Positions 5,523 through 6,105 of a stretch of 6,105 nucleotides of DNA are shown piece after piece; position 1 is the first letter of the stretch; each line of letters opens with the position of its first letter. The position numbers and the translations under genes were made by a program. The notes under the pieces are model-generated. The model ran no database searches. It saw only the letters and a list, made by a program, of their open reading frames with translations, and was not told the DNA's origin. Origin of the DNA: DASUTW01 sp035513995 (GTDB lineage: Bacteria > Actinomycetota > UBA4738 > CALAEC01); assembly GCA_035513995.1 (NCBI GenBank), contig DATKBL010000104.1:1-6105 (forward strand). The letters are read 5' to 3'.

Positions 5523-6105
5523 CCCGGGTCGCGATCCTCGACTACGGGTTCGGGAACCTGCGGTCGGTCCAGCGCGCGGTGGAGCGCGTCGGTGGAGCGG
5601 CCGTGGTGACCGGAGACCCCGAGGAGGTGCGCGCCGCCGACGCGCTCGTCGTCCCCGGCGTGGGGGCCTTCGGGGCGTGCGTGGCAGGGCTCCGGGGAGT
5701 GGGCCTCGACGACACCGTCCGCGCGTTCGTCGACTCGGATCGGCTCGTGCTCGGCGTCTGCCTCGGCATGCAGGTGCTCTTCGACTGGGGCGAGGAGGGG
5801 CCGGCCCAGGGTCTGGGGATCCTCCGCGGCAAGGTCCGCCGCCTCCCCCGGGGCCTGACGGTCCCCCACATGGGCTGGAACGAGGTGCGCTGGCTCACAG
5901 AGCATCCCCTCGCCGCGGGGATCCCGGACGGCACGCGCTTCTACTTCGTGCACTCCTACGTCTGCGACGCCGAGGAGGACGTCGTCGTGGGCGAGACCGA
6001 CTACGGAGAGCCCTTCGCGGCAGCCGTCGCCAGGGGCAACCTGTTCGCGACCCAGTTCCACCCCGAGAAGTCGGGCGAGCCCGGGCTCCAGATCTACGAG
6101 AACCT
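5519..6105 (+). CDS. hisH: Imidazole glycerol phosphate synthase, glutamine amidotransferase subunit (3' truncated by window end)
   Basis: HisH is the class I glutaminase that makes ammonia for HisF; together they convert PRFAR to imidazole glycerol phosphate and AICAR. The window holds 195 codons of a protein usually about 200-210 residues long, so only a few C-terminal residues should be missing. The N-terminus LDYGFGNLRSV (7-17) is family-typical. VPGVGAFG (45-52) contains the oxyanion region, GVCLGMQ (79-85) has the nucleophile Cys81, VPHMGWN (115-121) and YFVHSY (142-147) are HisH-specific, and TQFHPEKSG (178-186) carries His181 and Glu183 of the catalytic triad. Many homologues have Gln where this one has Gly186, a minor difference. 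The GTG overlaps the hisB stop (GTGA), with only a weak AAGGGA upstream, which suggests dependence on coupled translation. hisA and hisF are expected beyond the window edge. Confidence 0.96.
   Translation, partial: MTRVAILDYGFGNLRSVQRAVERVGGAAVVTGDPEEVRAADALVVPGVGAFGACVAGLRGVGLDDTVRAFVDSDRLVLGVCLGMQVLFDWGEEGPAQGLGILRGKVRRLPRGLTVPHMGWNEVRWLTEHPLAAGIPDGTRFYFVHSYVCDAEEDVVVGETDYGEPFAAAVARGNLFATQFHPEKSGEPGLQIYEN

Noticed and set aside
4596..6061. Several minus-strand open frames opposite hisC, hisB and hisH
   Set aside because: They are antisense to genes with intact catalytic motifs, and their translations show no domain, membrane segment or plausible ribosome site.
1..6105. Mobile elements, CRISPR arrays, tRNA/rRNA genes or a novel defence-type system
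   Set aside because: I saw no transposase, terminal repeats, regularly spaced repeats or RNA-gene motifs. All genes belong to familiar metabolic or transport families, and the only gap longer than 30 bases is the 75 bases at 2531-2605.

Overview
This is a compact, very GC-rich bacterial chromosomal window with almost no non-coding DNA. The third codon position is overwhelmingly G or C, GTG starts are common, and neighbouring genes overlap by 4 bases or sit a few bases apart. Monofunctional hisB, short hisC, the order hisD-hisC-hisB-hisH and the base composition fit an actinobacterial or similar high-GC lineage, probably an uncultured one. That placement is an inference; nothing here fixes the taxonomy.

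Layout. Bases 1-77 hold the last 24 codons of a plus-strand gene whose tail resembles the C-terminal FAD-binding motif of PYROXD2/CrtI-type oxidoreductases. It converges with a minus-strand pair: an EamA-type (DMT superfamily) permease (996 down to 82) and, 25 bases upstream of it, a YtcJ-like metal-dependent amidohydrolase (2530 down to 1022). A 75-base gap (2531-2605) separates this pair from a divergent plus-strand histidine biosynthesis operon: hisD (2606-3880), hisC (3877-4944), hisB (4941-5522) and hisH (5519 to the window end, where it is cut a little short of its C-terminus).

Function. The four his genes encode imidazoleglycerol-phosphate dehydratase (HisB), histidinol-phosphate aminotransferase (HisC), histidinol dehydrogenase (HisD) and the glutaminase half of imidazole glycerol phosphate synthase (HisH). 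HisA and HisF would be expected just downstream. All three junctions are 4-base ATGA or GTGA overlaps, so the genes are probably co-transcribed and translationally coupled. The amidohydrolase and permease probably form their own two-gene unit with an unknown substrate.

No mobile element, CRISPR array, RNA gene or new multi-gene system is visible; the coding content is mostly ordinary metabolism. The most interesting part is the divergent gap. It contains a strong GC hairpin covering the hisD Shine-Dalgarno sequences, a TACAAT -10-like hexamer placed so that transcription could begin at the second in-frame ATG of hisD, and an extended -10-like element facing the amidohydrolase.
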